From Macrocybe gigantea (Eukaryota; Basidiomycota; Agaricomycetes; Agaricales; Callistosporiaceae), in the NCBI GenBank assembly GCA_011319805.1, contig SJRY01000075.1:1-64000 (forward strand): DNA of 64,000 nt. Direction: 5' to 3'. The translations under genes and the position numbers were made by a program. The notes beneath the pieces were generated by a model, which searched no databases, was not told the DNA's origin, and saw nothing but the letters and a program-made list of their open reading frames with translations. Below are positions 60,545-64,000 of the stretch, piece after piece; the stretch's first letter is position 1; every line of letters begins with the position of its first letter.

Positions 60545-61028
60545 TAAGATCAATTTTCTGTGCATCAAAATGTTGAAAAACTCAATAGATTTCATCAAGA
60601 AACTGGACCTGGAGAGGCCGATTTTTAGACCAAGATAGTCAGTATTTCCTGCTGTAAAGGAGCTTAAAAGTAGATGGATAACAAATGAAATTTATGCCGA
60701 ATTTTGTTCCCATTCAGCCCCTGAATTCAGCTCAAAAGGTTCGAAATATTAATACCTATTTCATCTATTAATCTCAACTTGTGATAGAGGTTTTTTTTCG
60801 AACATTATGAGTGGAAATATTGCCATTTAAAATTAATGAGCACATGTTTGATCGGCTTAAATTATGGCACAAAGAAGCTGAAAATTAATCGTGAAATTGC
60901 AAGAAAAATATGACACAAAGGAGAGAGAGTAGGCAGAAAGTTCATCAAATTCATATATAATTAAGTGGAATCAACGTCACTTTCTGCGACTTTGGAGGCA
61001 GCACAGCGGCTCCTGCGACGAGAGCGGG
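60545..61028. other. A/T-rich spacer
   Basis: No ORF of interest. It forms the boundary between the Helitron island and the following decayed gene. Confidence 0.45.
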
Positions 61029-62649
61029 TCACCTTCGAGACCGGTGCAACTGGGCACTCAATGTTGCCATCGCCATCTTCGGGCCCATAGCTTCATCGTC
61101 ATTGTTGCGGGCTTCGGGCTCTAATGCCTCATCATCGTCACCGCCGTCTTCAGGCTCCATAGCCTGCTCGTCGTCGTTGTCGCTGCCGCCGATACTGTTG
61201 TTGTAATAGTACTCATCCCAATTGTTGCCGAGATCACCGTTACCGCCATCTTCATCATAAGCTTCCATATCCAGGTCATTGTAACCGCCGTATGCGTCGC
61301 CGTGGGAGTTCTCCATGTCTATGTCGGGATTGTAGCCTGAAAAATAAAGGAAAGAAAAATCAGATCAGGATTTTCAGTATAATAATTGTGCATGCACTGT
61401 CACCATCATCCTCAACATCGTCCATCTCCTGATCATCATCAAAACCATTCCCACCCTCGGCATCCACATCCATGCCATCGAAAGTGGTCACTTGATCCTT
61501 GATTCCATTGTTCTCATCATCGCTGTCGGGGTCGCCTCGGTGGTAGTATCATTGATTCTTGAGAGTCATTCGGACCATTCTCAGAACAGGCCACGAACCC
61601 GGGAATTGCTCCAAATATGGTATCTTTTGTTCAGCCTGCAGGTATATTTCAGCAAATCGTGCCCAACGTCCATGAAGAAAAAGCATACTGAGGCACAAAT
61701 TACGAGAATGACCTTTTTTCTGACAGAGTCATATGTTGAGCCTGTCTTGACACCGTATTCTTGCAAGAGCCTTCGGATGAGAGCCTATAAAATCTTTTGA
61801 GATATGTGCGCACGTGTCAAATACAGCCAGACACACACCCTGATCTTGCTATAAAGTGGCTTGTTGCTGGTAAGTTGCATGGCCTCGCAAAGGTTGTATT
61901 GCCCTTCAGGCTCTTCGATCATTGGAACGGAAGCGGCATGATCCGCATGTTTACGCGCAGCCTCTTTCTTCTCATAGAGGTCGAGCTTAGCTGAAAACGG
62001 ACTCTTTGATTATCTAACAGACAGGAATGAAATTATTGGCACAGGCCTTTCAAAAATGCAATTTGTTGCTTGGCTGCCATGCCACCGATCGAACTATTGA
62101 GTCTTGCGTTCACGGACACCTTCATAGCTGGTACGGATGAGCCGATAACAGATGCTTTAGCTGCATTTGCTTTGCGGTGTTGCGCAGTGTACGTCTTCAA
62201 CACCTTACCACTTTTCGAGATCTGCAGGGGTGGGTGTAAAAACTGTGGGTTGTAATAGAAGGGATACTTACAGTTCCGGTGGATGAGCTAACGTTTAAAT
62301 CGCGCTGACCTTGCAACTTCTTGGCCAGAGCGGGGTGGGCAATCACACCTGCCTTCTGCCATGTATCGTAGTCAGCAATGAACTTGAGGGTTGTAATAAG
62401 AAGGGTACTCACAGTTCTGGCAGGTGGGCCAGCGTTTGGAGCGCGCTGGCCTTGCGGCTTCTCAGCCAAAGCAGGGCGGGTAATCGCACCTGCCTTCTGC
62501 AACATATCGTAGTCAGCGATGATGTCGTTTTGTAACAAAGACCTGCTTACCGTGGACTTCACAGCAGCGAGCGCCCGTGTACGAGGCACACGGTTCTCCT
62601 TTGATGATGAGGTCGTAACTTTCAGGGCGTTTCGTCCTTTGGTGACCAT
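61029..62649 (-). pseudogene. Decayed repeat-associated gene with acidic C-terminus
   Basis: Exons start MVTKGRNALKVTTSSSKENR at 62649. Two similar exons follow (ADYDMLQKAGAITRPALAE near 62520-62410 and ADYDTWQKAGVIAHPALAK near 62375-62260). Later exons carry KLDLYEKKEAARKHADHAA, ALIRRLLQEYGVKTGSTYD, then EQKIPYLEQFPGSWPV ending KNQ. A TGA at 61549-61551 interrupts the frame where a CGA (Arg) would be expected. After it the frame continues YYHRGDPDSDDENNG into a very acidic tail (61316-61029). The segment with IPYLEQF..WP..KNQ resembles a domain I recall from repeat-associated hypothetical proteins of mushrooms, but no function is known. Confidence 0.55.
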
Positions 62650-63088
62650 GGTGGTGTATTAACAGGCAATGGGCAAGAAGCTGGAGTGCGCTCGAGCTTC
62701 CTGGGCTTTTATCTTGGGCAACGATTACGAAATGACAAGGAGCCTGAGCTAAGAGTGTGCAGAAATGGGATAGGTGCAGATTGGTCGGAACAATTGGCCA
62801 AGCGAGCATGATAAGTTCCGAAGCATTGAGTAAGCACATTCGGAATGCAAGGAGATGGGAGACCTTTTCATATCTTTGCCCTGCAAAGATAATGAGGTGA
62901 ATAGATAGACGCGGAGGGAGTAGCGGTGCGTCTAACCCCATACATGTGTAGAGTCCAAGGCCGAGCTGATGCTGGATCCATAGTGGGCTTTGCGGATGCG
63001 GAGAATACCTAGCAGTTAGTCAATCACGGAATCATACGGAAGAGGTGATCCAAGTTGATAAGTTCCGAAAAATCCAACTAGCTGATCG
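62650..63088. other. Spacer without a supported gene
   Basis: Minus-strand frame 62513-62941 overlaps the first exon of the neighbouring gene out of frame and is probably a shadow. Confidence 0.4.
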
Positions 63089-63909
63089 GTGAGCATGGAG
63101 ATGGCGGTCTGCGGTTCTTCTAAAAAGCGGCACTGTAGAAAATGTTGTCAGGGAAGGCAAAACCACAGAATTTCTGGGATCAAAACCACTACGGAGCATC
63201 GTGTAATGGCAAGCAAGTCCCGTCCGAACACAGCTAGCCTGGAAAGGAAATCAATTAGCCCGTTAGATATAAAGCATTTCGCTCCGTGGTATTGCACCCA
63301 GCACCCCAGCATGAACAGCTATAATCGGGACTCTTCTCCTTTTGACGCATATACCATCCCTGATAGCCAGCGGAGGCCATTGGGCAGCATCCTGGCTGTA
63401 GAAATCGAGTCCGATACTGAGCCAGAAAGCGTCGTTGATGCTGCAGGTATGGGTGTCATTGGCTTCCTTTATTCTTTTGATAAGGGTGTTGATCTTCTTC
63501 ATAGCAGCCACTGCGGGTAAAGGACGGGTGGCCAACTGCTCGTGCGCTCCACACGGAAGGGCAGGAACTCAAGCACATACCGTGAGGCAAACCCATTCCA
63601 CAAGCGTTCGATTCCAACTGGCACCTGTCAATAGAAACGGTGAGTGTATGCATATTTCGTTATAACACGAAGATTTTGAACATCCGTCAAGGTAAAAGGA
63701 AGCTGGAGGATCTGGAAGATGAGGAGCTGCCAAAGAAAACTGCAAAGCTGGATGTCGTCGCACCAGTAAGAAAAATTTTTTTGGTCAAGGGACTGATACT
63801 TACTAATTTATCAAATATATCCAGGCCATTGGAATCCTTCAAATCTTCACCGAATCGCCGGTCCACATCGCAATTCATCAGAACAAGGAGGCATAAATTG
63901 GGCAATTAG
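63089..63909 (+). CDS. Weakly supported hypothetical gene
   Basis: Two open segments could be exons. The first (63206-63444) reads MASKSRPNTASLERKSISPL and EIESDTEPESVVDAAG, ending at a GTATGG donor. The second (about 63692-63768) reads KRKLEDLEDEELPKKTAKLD and ends at a GTAAGA donor, and a possible further exon follows the CAG at 63825. There is a basic/acidic mix but no domain. The intervening splice structure is not settled, and the strand could be wrong. Confidence 0.3.
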
Positions 63910-64000
63910 ATTACTACAATAATGGCCTGTAATACATCGTAACATAAAATGATTCAGGGATAAAGGCGGTGCGGGATCATGGCAGCTCTGCCAAAATAGT

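Overview
The window reads as a gene-dense chromosome segment of a filamentous basidiomycete, most likely an Agaricomycete. The evidence is intron-rich genes with short GT..AG introns (mostly 45-80 nt), tight spacing, many divergent gene pairs, a fungal clock-controlled-gene-9 type trehalose phosphorylase, and a large Helitron with basidiomycete-style architecture. No species can be named from the sequence alone.

Bases 1 to about 51,300 are a conserved housekeeping block. In order it holds RAD18 (-), a repeat-bearing membrane protein of unknown function (-), an intron-containing tRNA-Ser(GCT) (-), phosphoserine aminotransferase (-), a proline-rich hypothetical gene (-), HSP90 (-) with a heat-shock element, a flavin monooxygenase (+), a TSC1/hamartin homologue (-), NAC-alpha (+), a TRM9-type tRNA methyltransferase (-), ALG13 (-), pyrroline-5-carboxylate reductase (+), proteasome ATPase RPT3 (-), cap-binding CBC2 (+), an RRM-like protein (-), SNRNP27 (+), eIF1 (-), an FYV7-like rRNA-processing protein (+), a PPP4R2-like subunit (-), a PAP2 lipid phosphatase (+), a TFIIB/BRF-like factor (-), trehalose phosphorylase (+), a basidiomycete hypothetical (+), POL5/MYBBP1A (+), MSH3 (-) and ATP12 (+). 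Many neighbours are divergently paired across 100-200 bp, which suggests shared promoters. POL5 and MSH3 converge so closely that their stop codons overlap.

Bases about 51,300 to 60,550 are a repeat island. It contains a detached Helitron 3' end, a perfect 54-bp minisatellite (21 units), further copies of a hairpin-bearing terminal motif, a full-length but decayed Helitron (Rep plus helicase) with nonsense and frameshift lesions, and a low-complexity companion ORF. Bases about 60,550 to 64,000 hold a decayed repeat-associated gene with a duplicated exon and a weakly supported partial gene.

A theme across the whole window is single-base frameshifts in short homopolymer runs inside otherwise conserved genes (RAD18, eIF1, P5CR, POL5, the FMO, the TFIIB-like gene, the membrane protein and the Helitron). 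In nearly every case one base is missing. The simplest reading is homopolymer undercalling in the assembly rather than a dozen independent pseudogenes. The nonsense codons confined to the mobile-element region are different: all can be explained by C-to-T change, most at CGA, as expected for methylated repeats. I found no previously undescribed multi-gene system that I can defend. The least explained items are the four-repeat membrane protein, the minisatellite and hairpin-terminus repeat family, and the decayed gene with a duplicated exon.
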